A stretch of 64,000 nt of DNA, taken from contig CAJNDS010002341.1 of the NCBI GenBank assembly GCA_905221605.1, positions 104,083-168,082 of the forward strand. The letters are read 5' to 3'. Both the position numbers and the translations under genes were made by a program. The notes beneath the pieces were generated by a model, which was not told the origin of the DNA, did not search any database, and saw only the letters and a list, made by a program, of their open reading frames with translations. Shown in pieces: positions 1 through 10,174 of the stretch. How positions within the stretch are numbered: position 1 is the stretch's first letter; each line of letters begins with the position of its first letter. This DNA is from Symbiodinium natans. Taxonomy: Eukaryota > Sar > Dinophyceae > Suessiales > Symbiodiniaceae.

Positions 1-3000
1 CAGAACGCCGCCTCGAGCATCTTCGGGGGTGTCCGTGAGGACAGCAATCTGCAACCGCAAAGGACCAGAAAACTTTCATTACATCTTGTCAGTCACATGC
101 CTCGCTCAGTAGCAACCGCAACACTTGCAAACTGATCTTGCTCAGCAGTGCACTTTTCGCACTCTAGACAGCGAAGATGGTAAAGAGTTGTTCAACCACA
201 TGCTCCCGAAACTCCGCCGTGCGAGACTTCACGTCTTTTTGCCAGCTACACACGTATAGACCTGGCTAGATTCGGCTAGATTACGCCGTACACAGCCATC
301 CACTTGTCGCTGTAGAGGAAAGATCCCATCAGAGTCTCGCAAAGCAGGGAAATGGACTAAGGAACATCGAAGCTGCTTGCTCCACGAAAACATGTAGCCC
401 AGATCTTTCAACATTCGTCGCTGTTGGGTGAGACCAGCGCAGAATCCCTCCTTTCCAAGGTATCTCCGGTCGAAGAGGAGAGTGTCTGTGCTGTAGCAGT
501 CTCGAGCATCTCGTGCTTGCAACATCTTGCAACAGTAAACTCCCGACTACTCATGTGAACCACAATGTACCAAAGTCTAAAGAACAGTCTTCTGTCACTA
601 TGCACAGGCTTTATCTGGCGAGCATGCCGATCTACTTGGGTGCGAAGACTGCATGGTTCACGACGGCACCATGCCCTTTGAGCGTGCGAAGGCAGTCCTT
701 GGTGCATGCGTAGTCATGCGTAGTCAAGCAGTCAAGACCACCGCAAGCATGCACAATGCATTTTTTTCAAGAAAAAGGCATTCTGCACTGTGGACCAGCA
801 TCTCCAGCACTAGCAACCCATATTCGAGCCGTGCCATCGGAGGCCGCCGTGATGATCTGCGACTTGTCTGCAGAGAATTCTGCGGACACTACTCCGTTGC
901 CTGAGTTGCTGTGTGGACTTTTAAGTTGCAGTGGAATGTGATCTTTGTCAAAAGAACCTTCCGAAACTCTTCCCAAAAACTCCAAGGCACCATGCCCAGT
1001 AAACGTACGAATACATTTCCTGCAGGGTCTTAACGGATCTCAGTCGCAGGAACTGAAGATTGACTATAGAGACTATAGAAAGTGTGGATGAACAGCTGGA
1101 AGCGATGCATGGTGCTAATCCCTGTTCTGTCTTCTTGGAAGCTTGGAGGTTCCATAGTTTGGCAGTTCGATCCCACGACCCCGTCAGCAGCGTCAAGCCA
1201 TCTCGGGACAAGACTGCCTTAGTTCTGACACTTCTCCAGTTCCCCATGTTTGTCCATTTCTGTTCGGCATCTGTTGGCATTCTGGGCACTGCGCGGCCTC
1301 ACACACTTAGCACGCGATCTGCTATCACAACAGTTTCCAATCGTCCGCTGCGTTGCTGAGGTGATGTAGGTGCGATGGCCCTTCAAGCTGAACATGCACT
1401 CATCGGTGGAAAGGTTCCTCGGCTATCCCAGCAGATGAAGAGTAGTAGTCCCGCCTACTCGCGCTGAAACCCAACACTCCAGCCAAGCATCCAGCACTTG
1501 GCAGTGCCGTCTTGCAGCGTCGACAGCGCCAAGTTCCGCTGATCGGTGCTGAAGACTGACACGACCACCTCACCTGGCAGTTGCGGAAGTCCGAATCCAA
1601 CGTTGCCAAGGTGTGTGGACTTTGGCATCGTCATCTAAGTGAACTACAACCGCGACGCAAGATTCACGCTTTGCCTCGTGGCCGCTGCAGGCTTTTCATG
1701 CACTCGGCTGTCTCGATGTCCCAAACCTGGGCACCAGAAGCCAGTTCAGCCTTTTTCAATCCGCCAGGCCTCTAGGCACGTGGCTGCACAAACAAGATCT
1801 AAATAGTTGCCAAACCTTGCCTTCGCAGTTCGGTCAACCGAGGCGGTGAGGACGCTCTGGCGGTCTCTGGAAAAAATTGCTGTCACCACTCCATCACCAT
1901 GACCTGTAAACACCTTCAGGCATTCCCCGGTGAGGACGCTGTAGAGACGAGCTGTGCAGTCCTGAATTTCTGGAGGGCAGCATTCTGGTCATGCACTCTT
2001 GCACGTGGCGCATGTCAGGGATCCAACGCAGATTCGCCATGATACAGCTGTCTTGAGACAGGAAGCGTATGAGGCAGTCAGCACAAAAAAACCGTCGTCG
2101 GAGAAAATGGCCGTGTACACCGCATTGGTGTGCCCTTTGAGAATCTCCACCTGTAGCTTCGACAGAGATGTGGAAATCCATGGGCGCGCAGAACCCTTAG
2201 CTTACCTTGGCTACCCTGTTTGCCCTTGCTTGAACAACCTAAGCCTAACAATGGTCCAGAAACCCAGAGCCTCTCAGAGGGGATAGCAACAAAGATATAC
2301 AGCCAGACCTCGCTCTGTGCCATAGTGTGCACTGCGGCACAGGTGTCCTTCTCTTCCGGCACAGATGCCTGAGCCCTCCCCTGGCTGCTAATTAATACAC
2401 AGTGTCCTCGCAGTTGTCTCAGCTTGTCACGGAGTTAGCCCACTGCAGTTCTTGCAAGTCCGATTTGTCCGCCATGCGCCATGTGGCGGAGATCTGCCAT
2501 GACAACCCAACCGTCGCGGGTTGCAGAACCATTCATCCCCTAGACGTGCAATAGCAGATCGAAAAACATTCTAAAAACAGCCGGCAAGTGGCACACTCTC
2601 CGGTGAGAATATTCCAGATGCGTGCATTGCAATCCCTCGATGCTGTCAAGAGAGTACACCCATCTGCCGAAAAAGCAGCATGCCTGCAAAGCCACAATGT
2701 CGCACAACGAGTAACATGCGAATCATGCGACCGCCAAGTCTCACAAAAGCGAGCGAGAGAGAGAGAGAGAGGAGAGTAAGAGAGACAGAGAGAGAGTCAG
2801 GGAGAGTAGCTCTGGTTTCGACAAGGAGTTTTTTTGGAACCCATGGAGCACCTGACGCCCGATTGGTCACCACCAAGGGTTTGGGTGCAGTCCCCAGTCT
2901 CAGCGTTCCAGATCTTCACGCCACCATCTACGGAAACCGTCGCAACTAGTGACACATCTTGGACGATGAGGTTCAGGTTCACCTCTTTCGCAAAACCCAG

Positions 3001-3182
3001 ATCCTGACCAGGCCAAAAGTAGCGTTTAATCAGCGTGTCGACTCACATGTTTGAGTCTATGTGGCACGTGCCCATGAACGAACCTGCAGTCGCCGCTTCG
3101 GGTCTAAGACCTCGCTTTCGCAAAGAAGGCGTTGTCTGTACACGGGGGCTCCAGTAATCCTGAAGACCTCCTGCTGGATATC
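1..3182 (-). CDS. WD40-repeat protein with N-terminal ubiquitin-like segment, 3' end truncated by window
   Basis: A spliced gene of at least ten exons, read from 3182 down to the left edge. The first recognisable exon encodes part of a ubiquitin-like fold. The others encode WD40 blades with the usual cues: an FS-x-DG turn, an S-x-D-x-TA-x-(L/I/V)W strand and a GH turn. Four junctions join in frame when spliced at AG acceptors: 2852 to 2683, 2593 to 2150, 2067 to 1961 and 1821 to 1726, the last three using GC donors. WD40 proteins form beta-propeller scaffolds; neither partner nor pathway can be named from sequence. A ubiquitin-like segment before WD40 blades could suggest proteasome or ubiquitin-related adaptor work, but that is inference. 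The start codon and the last exons were not found. Confidence 0.8.
635..697 (-). CDS. Exon: WD40 turn (3' end approximate)
   Basis: Encodes DCLRTLKGHGAVVNHAVFAP, the end of one blade, its GH turn and the start of the next. The frame meets a stop right after, so a splice donor is expected close to 635. Sequence from 1 to about 600 gave only a weak coding-like piece at 1-50 (ending TDTPEDARGGVL), which may belong to the same gene. Confidence 0.6.
806..900 (-). CDS. Exon: WD40 blade (3' end approximate)
   Basis: Encodes GVVSAEFSADKSQIITAASD and GTARIW after an AACTCAG acceptor. The blade ends near IWVASAGD, where a GC or GT donor is possible. Confidence 0.75.
1145..1217 (-). CDS. Exon: WD40 blade (ends approximate)
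   Basis: Encodes AVLSRDGLTLLTGSWDRTAK and LWNLQ after an AAG acceptor. The FS-x-DG turn is changed to LSRDG. The donor was not resolved. Confidence 0.7.
1456..1573 (-). CDS. Exon: WD40 blade (3' end approximate)
   Basis: Encodes EVVVSVFSTDQRNLALS followed by DGTAKCWMLG. It starts after the acceptor CTGCCAG. The frame stops at a TAG just past the blade, so a donor must lie before it; several candidates exist. Confidence 0.65.
1675..1726 (-). CDS. Exon: short WD40 strand exon
   Basis: A 52-nt exon coding VWDIETAECMKSLQRPRG. The acceptor is GCCCAG; the donor is GC (CGAG|GCAAAG) in phase 1, which fits the phase of the 1573 exon. Confidence 0.65.
1821..1961 (-). CDS. Exon: WD40 blade
   Basis: Encodes DCTARLYSVLTGECLKVF, a GH turn, AIFSRDRQSVLTASVD and RTAK. 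The acceptor is AATTCAG. The GC donor (AAG|GCAAGG) joins in frame to VWDIETAEC in the next exon, restoring DRTAKVWDIETAEC. Confidence 0.8.
2067..2150 (-). CDS. Exon: WD40 blade
   Basis: Encodes VEILKGHTNAVYTAIFSDDG and LTASY. The acceptor is GCTACAG; the donor is GC (TAC|GCTTCC). Joined to the next exon it restores the S-x-D strand as TASYDCTARLY. Confidence 0.8.
2593..2683 (-). CDS. Exon: WD40 blade
   Basis: Encodes HAAFSADGCTLLTASRD followed by ARIWNILTGEC, a textbook WD40 blade. The acceptor is TTTGCAG. The donor is GC (TGT|GCCACT), which joins in phase 0 to the 2150 exon to give TGECVEILKGHTNAV. Confidence 0.8.
2852..2957 (-). CDS. Exon: WD40 blade 1 of the readable set
   Basis: Encodes a blade with VSVDGGVKIWNAETGDC and the start of the next turn (GGDQSGV). 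The donor CGTCAG|GTGCTCC is in phase 2 and joins the 2683 exon in frame, giving GVRHAAFSADG. This is a standard GT-AG intron. Confidence 0.75.
3084..3182 (-). CDS. Exon: ubiquitin-like segment of the WD40 protein
   Basis: A 99-nt exon between a GCCAG acceptor and a CTGCAG|GTTCG donor, exactly 33 codons. It contains TGAPVYRQRLLCESEVLD, the pattern of the ubiquitin helix-to-beta3 region (a G-x-P-x-x-x-QRL core followed by a short turn and L-D). Only the middle of a ubiquitin fold is covered, so the remainder must lie in further upstream exons that I could not find. The frame also runs on upstream to 3314. Confidence 0.6.
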
Positions 3183-3319
3183 CTGGCGACGGGCAGTCGT
3201 TGAACATGGACTGTTCGCGCTTGCAAAATCCCTGTCAGCAACCCCTCCACACCACCCTGCTAAACGGCACCCTAAGCATAAAACAACAAAACAACAAAAA
3301 GACGACAAGGGCATGTGCT

Positions 3320-3451
3320 GTAATGATCCTGGAATCCTGATACCCCCATATACTCTTTATCGCCCTTCTGTAACTCTGTTTACCTTATCGAGCCCTTGAG
3401 TCCCTGACCATGAGATCTTGAACCTCCGTGAGTACATAATTTTCAAGATAC

Positions 3452-3482
<31 letters not shown>

Positions 3483-4980
3483 TTGATATTGTGTATGCGT
3501 ACACACATAATGTGCATGTATGTATATATGTACCCCCCGTAGGCGATCGGGATCTGAAAACGCACGGTTTGCCGGGAGCAGAGGGCAGCTGGACTCCCGC
3601 AAAGGAAGCTGACAACAACCACCCCTCACCCGCCCCACCCCCACCCCCACCCACCTGCCCCCCCCCCCACCCCCACCCACATCCCCCACACTGTATGGGT
3701 CGAAGTTGCGGAAGCCCCTCCCCAAATAGCTTGAGCCCTTTATCTGGGCCTTTTCTTGGGGTTATTTTTGCAGGCAAGAGGTGTTGCAAATCCCCCCCCC
3801 CCAACGTCGGCCCCCTCTCCGGGAGCTGCATTGGGCCAGGCCGAGGCAGGTCGCGTAGCGTTAAAACTATATGTATATGTTATGCAACTACATATAGCCC
3901 CACCCCATGCTCTAGGTCTCTCTCCTGTGCGGTTTGAGTCGGCTCAAGCTCCAAGCTCGCAATCTCAGTTCCACTGGTCGCATAGTGCACCTGGGATTCT
4001 TCTTTGTTCGTATACCCGCTTAGGGATGATAATTTACCCCGGATAGGCATTACAGTATACCCCCCCTAATCGGGACAGGGATTCTGATATACCCTCATAG
4101 GGATTATAGTAGTAAGGGCAACATGAATCCCGATTTTGGGGGTTCAATGGTATTATTGTAGCACAAATACTTTGTCTACGAAAGCTTGTGCAAGATTGCA
4201 GAGCTGACCAGGACGAGCCAGAAAGGAGCATGACTAAGTCCCCTTTCTGTCGAAGAGCTGTAACTTGCACAGTGGTGTTGGATAGCATCGGCAGGCTCCA
4301 TGCATGCTACGTCATCCAATCTGAGCCACATCGAGTCACAATTAGGAGTCACAATTTCTGGTCGGTCGGGCTCCGAAAGCATGCACATGCGAACATGCAC
4401 AGGATCTCAACTGAACCACGCCCAGAGTGGCAATTGCACTACGTCGTGAAGTGCCTCAAGATTGCGTTCTCGAAATCGTGGTACAGTCCATGGCGGGAAC
4501 CTGCCAGTGCAAAGATGCTGGAAGCAATTGTCAGGATATCGCGATGTCAATGGACAGCATGTGGTCATGTCAGCTTCGCAAGGCCCAAACTCATCCTTGC
4601 CACTAGGCAGGTATACGGCAGACACCTTGACGCCCACACAACGTGTCCTACAGTGTTGAACTACCGCACCAGACAGCAAATAAACACCCAGCCTTGCATT
4701 GCGCGCTGAACGTGTTTCCCTGTCAACTTCATGGAGATCCACTGCTTACATGACTTGTTGTGTGCGCATGCTGCGCTTGCCTGGCTGTCGAAGCCAACAA
4801 AGTGGACGTTCTCGCCAGCGCGCAAACTGGCCTTCTTTCCTTTGGCAAACCTGCGGAAAAAAGGGTGTGCTTGCACCTTGTGCACGTGATATAGTCAAGT
4901 CCCTGTAGTGCAACTTGAGATCGGGGCCACGAAAGCTAGAAACGCGGCTGACAAGCAAGCTTTTTTCGAGTCAGGCGCAG
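3320..4980. other. No gene seen: AT, poly-C and short dispersed repeats
   Basis: This stretch holds a TA/GT-rich microsatellite (about 3451-3531), C-rich runs with CCCCACCC units (about 3640-3690), a poly-C run near 3793 and loosely repeated GGGATT-type words near 4050-4110. Open frames on both strands look like repeat translation only. Confidence 0.6.
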
Positions 4981-5007
4981 GGCCTGACCAAGACGGAGAG
5001 GGAAGCC

Positions 5008-5131
5008 GGGGGGGGGGGCCCCCCCCCTCCCAGAAATCAATTAAGGCGACCCTGAAAGGAGGGGGGGGGGGACACCTTAAGATTGATTTTGTCAATCCTA
5101 TAAGGGGGGGGGAGGGGGGGCCCCCCCCCTC
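5008..5131. repeat. Nested palindrome bounded by poly-G/poly-C hairpins
   Basis: Two G-run/C-run palindromes (about 5008-5027 and 5104-5130) flank an inner inverted pair: AAATCAATTAAGG at about 5034-5046 and CCTTAAGATTGATTT at about 5075-5089. The whole block could fold back on itself like a small foldback or MITE element. No coding capacity is seen. Confidence 0.6.
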
Positions 5132-5449
5132 CACAGCCCTTTTATCTCTTTGATTTTCAGACCACTTAAGGGTCGGAGTCGCTTCTTGACCCAGCTGAAC
5201 ACTAGAGAGAATTCTTGTAAACGACAACTCTCGCGAGCTCCAAGGAGCTAGCTTTCGTGACAAACAAGCACAGCATTTCATCAGTTGAAGGGGCCCTATC
5301 GAGTCAACAAACGAGCACGGGCGGGAAACTGGAGAGGAGGGGCGAATGGTTGAATGCAAATCTAACAACCCCACCCCGAGGGTGGAGAAAACAAGGGAAA
5401 GCACGCTGGCAGTGGCAGAAAAAAAGAAACGGCTTCCCAAACTTCCAGC

Positions 5450-5680
5450 CTTGCGGACTTCAACGGCAGCTTTCCTTTGATGAGACTTGCAACCGCTATT
5501 GGGTCACAGCGAAGCAAGGCCTCAGGAGCCATGAGTTAGGCTACACTACAGGGTGTCACTCAAGGTGTGCTTCTGGCTCGCGGATTGCCTGGATAGGGCC
5601 CGGGCGATGTTGTGCTGCGGGTGAATGAAGAACACCTGTTCTCACATCGCAAAGGCTATGTCGCTGTGTCCTGACACTGC
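5450..5680 (+). pseudogene. Decayed HtrA/Deg-type PDZ fragment
   Basis: On the plus strand one frame reads GLQRQLSFDETCNRY (compare the GT-x-Q...FDE-x-RR start of a Deg7-type PDZ). A second frame reads GVTQGVLLARGLPG, then a stop, then GPGDVVLRVNEEHLFSH. The last part is the classic PDZ GDV(L/V)LRVN strand of HtrA proteases. A frame change plus an in-frame TAG argue for a pseudogene, although two exons of a plus-strand gene cannot be excluded. It lies head-on to the intact minus-strand protease at 7.6-10.2 kb and may be a decayed relative of it. Confidence 0.45.
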
Positions 5681-5689
5681 CTAACGAAT

Positions 5690-7640
5690 CTTCTCGGCGC
5701 AGCGGAAAAAACTCAGCGAAACAGCTCGAAACCTCGGCGTCTACCGTGACACAGCCGGCGAGGGTGACCTGCGGACTGATACAGGAACTTGTCAACTGAG
5801 ACCTCTCTTCCTCGAAATAGAAGTGTTCCGGGTGTTCCGGTCCCATCCCGCCTCAATCGCACCCAAGGACTGGGGTGCACTGTGCCGGTCTGTCAGGACA
5901 ATGCCCTGTTTTGCATCCACCTGGGACTGAGTGGGTTTCGGGTGAGTTGGGGAGCTTCGGGTTTCGAAACCGAACTGGGGAGATTTGTTGAGGAGCTTTG
6001 AGCTTGGGGACGGAGTCTGATGAGGAGCTTAAGGTCTCGGGACTGAGTTGTGGAGCCTGGTTCTCTGGACTCAGTTGGGGATTTAGGTTCTGGCTTCTTT
6101 TCTTTCGAGTTGGCTCTTCCAATCAAGGAGATGTACATGCCTGGATCCCAGGCTACGGCCAGCGCCTTTGCCAGCTTTATTCAAGAGACCCCGCATCGAT
6201 CAAGCACAGCAACGTGGCTTCACGCGTTGGCACGGCCGGGCTTCTAGTGAGAGCGCAGAGAGAGAGAGAGAGAGGGAGAGCGACGGAGAGAGGATTGAGA
6301 CAGCGCCGACAGCGCCCGCGGGCCGCACACTGCGTTGTTCCGGACAGAACAAGACTCCTATTAGGACGAAGGGAAGACGAAAAAAAAAAAAAACAATCGA
6401 GAAAGATCCTCCGGAAGCGACGCCAACTCGCTCGGGAGCGGTTTCTGCCACAAATCGAAGGCAGTGATGCATTCGTGGAGACACGTACGTAGCTCCTCAT
6501 TCGGATTCGGGATCAAGCCTGTCGAGAATTGGACGTCTGCACGCTGGCGCAGCTCGGCGCTGACCGTCGCTGCAGCGGGTGCCTCCTGTGCCGGGCGGCG
6601 TTTTGCAGCTCGCTAGGCAGGTCTCCGGTCACCGGGGACGGTTTCCGCGTCCTCCACCTCCCCGCGTTGTCTAGGAGCCGAAGAAGGCGAGTGCTGGTTG
6701 ATCATTGAAGCTCGCCACCTTGGCGCTTCTTCGCCTCGTCCTCAGCCTGCTTGGCTATGGCAGGCGTCTCTGCCTGCGTCAGGTCACCCGGCTCCGAGCC
6801 AAAGAGAACCTCCACACTGGGCTTCACTGTGCAAAGGTGCCCTTCTGCTCCCCCGCCATCGCCGTAGCCCTCTCAACGCCTTCGAAATAACCCTGTACTT
6901 GCCACCACCAAGTCCGATCATCTCAAGATTGCCTTGTAACAATGTAGCTTCTGTGGAAGTAGATCTAGTCATCTAGTAGAGGATCAGTAGAGGATCAACA
7001 GTCTCTGTTCCGAACCCTCGACAACTCAGGAAGCAACAAAAGGGGGGCTGCTCTTTGAGCCTCTCCGGGGCTGAGCTCGTTGCTCTTCACAAATGAGCTG
7101 AAGATTGAAGATGCTGCTCGAAATCCACCCCGACACAATTGACGACCCGTTTTGAAATCCACCTGACAAGCCACCGAGACCTTTGAATCTGAGGGACCCT
7201 CACGACTGAACAATTCAACCGCGTAACGCAACATAACGTAACAAGGTGTCAGTTAAGGCTGGTGCGAGCAAGCCCACACCCTCGGCGGAAGCACACTCAA
7301 GTGCCTGCAGTGGCGATGAAAAGGTAGACATATGGTCATTTGCTGCAACCATGTGGTCTGGGGTAGTCCGGAACAGTTAGCTGCCAGCCTCCGTGCAGAA
7401 ACGCTGGTCTGTGCGGAATCTAACAGTGACCTGACACAGCCAATGTAATACTGAGCAGCTCTCTATAGGGCATGCGCACACAATCGCACAGGGGCCCACC
7501 AGCGAGGTCTGCAGTGCCCGCACCAGGCGGTCCCCGCCCGTCAGGATCGCAGCGCGGCCGGGGGGCTCAGGCCGCCGTAGTGGCAGGGAGGGCACAGGCA
7601 GCTCCTGACGAGCATCATGGGGCTCGGGCTTGGCGATAGC
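5690..7640. other. No clear gene: degenerate repeats and microsatellites
   Basis: Contains imperfect repeats of a GGGACTGAGTTGGGGA-like unit (about 5925-6090), a GA microsatellite (about 6255-6280) and a poly-A run (about 6379-6393). On the minus strand near 7480-7610 the frame ILTGGDRLVRALQTSLVGP looks coding-like and could be a further 3' exon of the protease gene or part of a neighbour, but I recognise no family. Confidence 0.4.
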
Positions 7641-7659
7641 GTCAGGCTTCAAAAGTGCT

Positions 7660-7860
7660 GTCCTGGGAGGTCCACTGCTCGGGGCTCGCCGATGACGCTG
7701 GAGATGCGCATTGCCACAATTTCAGGGGTGACCAGGCGCGGGACATTTTGGCGAAGCCCGTCTTCAATGCGCGGTCTCTGCCTGATGGACGATTCATTCC
7801 GCACAGGCCCAAGGAATGACCGTGAAACTGAGCCAGCGAGATCTCGAAGCCTGGCTTTCG
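7660..7860 (-). CDS. Coding-like 3' exon, possibly of the same protease gene
   Basis: A frame ending RLVTPEIVAMRISSVIGEP then a stop after DLPGQHF. It has protein-like composition and lies downstream in the same orientation. No family is recognised, so assignment to the protease gene rests on position only. Confidence 0.3.
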
Positions 7861-10174
7861 AGGGTAACCATGGTGCAAGCTTGCCGTCTACACAAAATTA
7901 CTGCAGCTAGTTAAAACAACTTGCTGAGGGCTGATGGCGATCATATGCAAGATGAGGAGAGCAAGAAGAAGAAGAAGTCTAGAGCTAAATGGCTTAACTG
8001 TTGACTAGGATGGTTAGCGGCTAGCGGAGGAGATTAAGAGCGGTCAGTCGGTGGCAAAGGTTTGAAATTATCCTGACCTTGTGACGTGCCTGCTGTTCCT
8101 CTAAGACACATCTGCGGGCTTCATGGATGAGGAAAGGGATCGGGCCACGGATCCAACACCCCGAAGGAGACCCGATATTGCCAGCAACCGCGCATACCTG
8201 CGCATAGGATGTGCCTCTGAGCATGCACAAAAGCTCAAGCAGAGGCACGAAAGTCTCGTAGATCATACCAATGCACCGGGAAATACTGTTTGTCCGGGAT
8301 GTGCTCGATGGCTTTGACAAACGCTTCTGGGGACGGCGTGGGCTTTCCATTTACCTTTGTAGCGGTGACAGCAAATGTACAAGGGCCAGGTTCATTTCAC
8401 ACACAGACACACCATCAGCCAACAGACTACTTCGGCATTGCATAGGCACCACGTCGGCCCCTCACAGCCTCCCAACAATCACAGCCTCCCAAAAAGCCAA
8501 TCAACTTCAGGATGGAGAATGTCTGTTTTATTTGTCCCTTTCTGAAACAAAACAAAGGCAGCTGTGCTGTCAAAGCTTGGCCCAGGTGCAGAAGTGATGA
8601 GGGAGCCCCAATCGCATCCCAAGGATTCGAAAACGTATCCTGGACGAGCCAGGTAAATCCCGCTGTCCAGCGGCCTCTAGTGGCTTCGGGCTTCGGGTGC
8701 TGGGGCGCAGCGAGGGAGCAGCTTCGAGGTTTCGAGTACCCTCCTGTTGCTTGTTTGTAGCGACATCCGCCCAGCGAACCCCGCCCTAAACTTCAAATCA
8801 ATTCACATCGAGCAAAGAGATGATTCTAATTCGGAGCCGTTGGCAGGTGCGCACGCCGTGCTGCATGGTAACCAAGGCCTGGGTCAGCTGAAGCTGAGAA
8901 CTTTTTTGGAACTTCAATCTCAACTTCAATCTCAACTCAGTCCAAGGCCGTGGACCACATCCAGGCCAAGCTCCACGTAAGTTCTGGGAATTAATGAGTG
9001 CAGGTCGTGCACATCGATGGACATCGCTATCTCCTTTCCACCTCAAGGGCCAAGCAACATAAGAGTTGCTTGCAGCCGCTCTGCCGCCTACGGCTTCCTA
9101 CAGCCCTCCACCGGATCTCCCGCCTGTCCCACCTGTCCCACGGCAAAAGCACTTTAGTGTTCCCCCAGCCTCTACACACAAGCACTTCCACGGCGCACCC
9201 AACCTTGTTATCCAGGATTTCTTCCAGCTGGACAAAATCAATACAATGCCTGTTCTCCAGCCGCAGCAAAATGTCGCCTGGTCGCAGCTGCCTTTGCTCA
9301 CAGAGCACGGAATCCACAACGAGCATTCCAGTGGCATCACCAGCTTGCCGGCGTATCGCTCGCTCGTGCTCTTCCAGAAGTCCTATTCTTCTCAGCTCGT
9401 CAAAAGCTTTGAAAAGGAAGGCGGCCTGGCAAGTGCCACGCATAACTGGCAAACCATCTTGTAGCCGCCTCAAGGCGAGGCACACCCGGCTGAGGGGCAA
9501 GAAAAACGCGCTCGCTGCACCTTCGGTGCCCGCCGCGTTCAGCGCAATAGCATTCCCCTCCTTGTTCAACACAGGTGACCCACTGGAGCCGCCCGACGTC
9601 CCCGCCCCGGCGCCTGCATAGAAGGTGTTCTCGTCGTTGTAAACCGTGTTGAACTCCGGGACATTTCTGTCCACGCGCGCAATGGTCCCCGAGAGGATCT
9701 GAAGCTTCTCACCAGCATCGTTCCCCACCACGCGCACCTCGGTTCCAACCCGAAGGTCGTCCGGAGAAAGACCAATCTCAGCAGGCTCCGTGAAGCGCAG
9801 CTTTGTAGGATCGTAGCGAAAGAAGCCAAAGTCATGCACCGGATCACGGTACACCACCTCAGCATCCAGCTCCTCGTGACGATCAAAGATGGCGATTGCC
9901 CTCACCGGCCCGACACCAGTGATGTGCCTGTTTGTCAGGATCAAGCCCCGCTGCTTGTCGACCACAAAGCCTGTTCCCATAGCCACCGCTGCTTGCTCAT
10001 CTTCGAAGCTCACAACGAAGGTGACCTGACGAAGGCAAAGGTGAAGGTAATGAATCAAAAGGTAACGCATCGCTACGCTGGAGCAAAACTGTTCGACAGC
10101 TTTGCGCCTTCAGTGCAACGATGGCAGGTTGGATCGCCGAAATCACCTCAGTGAACAAGGATTCATGCAGATCC
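7660..10174 (-). CDS. Deg7/Nma111-like HtrA-family serine protease
   Basis: A spliced gene read from about 10174 downward. The large exon encodes a chymotrypsin-fold protease with the catalytic His in TNRHITG, the Asp in HDFGFFRYDP and the Ser in GGSSGSPV, so the triad is intact. A PDZ domain follows (RPGDILLRLEN). Further exons match the C-terminal half that is typical of the Deg7/Nma111 branch, whose members carry a second, degenerate protease-PDZ unit. This branch acts in protein quality control, in the chloroplast in plants and the nucleus in yeast; location here is unknown. The N-terminal start and the last exons are uncertain. The intron between 10108 and 10025 is 82 nt with a GC donor and joins in frame (AIVALKVTFVVSFED). 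Confidence 0.8.
8250..8354 (-). CDS. Exon: Deg7-like C-terminal PDZ-like segment
   Basis: Encodes VNGKPTPSPEAFVKAIEHI then PDKQYFPVHWYDLRDF. The NG-x-PTP...FV-x-A motif is the carboxylate-loop distal part of a PDZ domain in this family. Acceptor ACAAAG; 3' end approximate. A further piece near 8130-8200 (RVSFGVLDPWPDP) may continue the protein. Confidence 0.65.
8580..8662 (-). CDS. Exon: Deg7-like second unit
   Basis: Encodes GIYLARPGYVFESLGCDWGS then LITS, matching the (G-V-Y-V-A-x-PG) strand of the family. Acceptor GGACAG at 8663-8664; the 3' end is approximate. Confidence 0.65.
8940..8983 (-). CDS. Exon: Deg7-like linker strand
   Basis: A short exon encoding TYVELGLDVVHGLGL, matching the G-x-VVH segment that starts the degenerate second unit in Deg7-type proteases. 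The acceptor is TTCCCAG; the donor is not resolved. Microexons of this size make frame-based gene finding unreliable here. Confidence 0.5.
9133..10025 (-). CDS. Exon: protease core and PDZ domain
   Basis: The largest exon of the gene. In order it holds MGTGFVVDKQRGLILTNRH (catalytic His), VHDFGFFRYDP (Asp), the oxyanion/active-site loop GGSSGSPV (Ser), a linker containing FDELRRIGL, and a PDZ domain with GMLVVDSV and LRPGDILLRLEN. Acceptor: TTCGTCAG. The likely donor is GGGACAG|GTGGGA, in phase 2, which joins to the 8983 exon as LPWDRTYVELG. Confidence 0.9.
10108..10174 (-). CDS. Exon: N-terminal part of Deg7-like protease
   Basis: Encodes DLHESLFTEVISAIQPAIVALK, the lead-in helix/strand that precedes the protease core in this family. 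The GC donor AAG|GCGCAA is supported by the in-frame junction. An upstream exon with the start codon must exist. Confidence 0.6.

Noticed and set aside
3385-3937. 148-codon open frames on both strands
   Set aside because: They are produced by C-rich and TA repeats; no domain and no coding signature.
3940-3965. GGCTCAAG resembling the end of the dinoflagellate spliced leader
   Set aside because: Only the last 8 bases fit; the rest of the leader is not matched, so no spliced-leader relic is claimed here or at about 11960.
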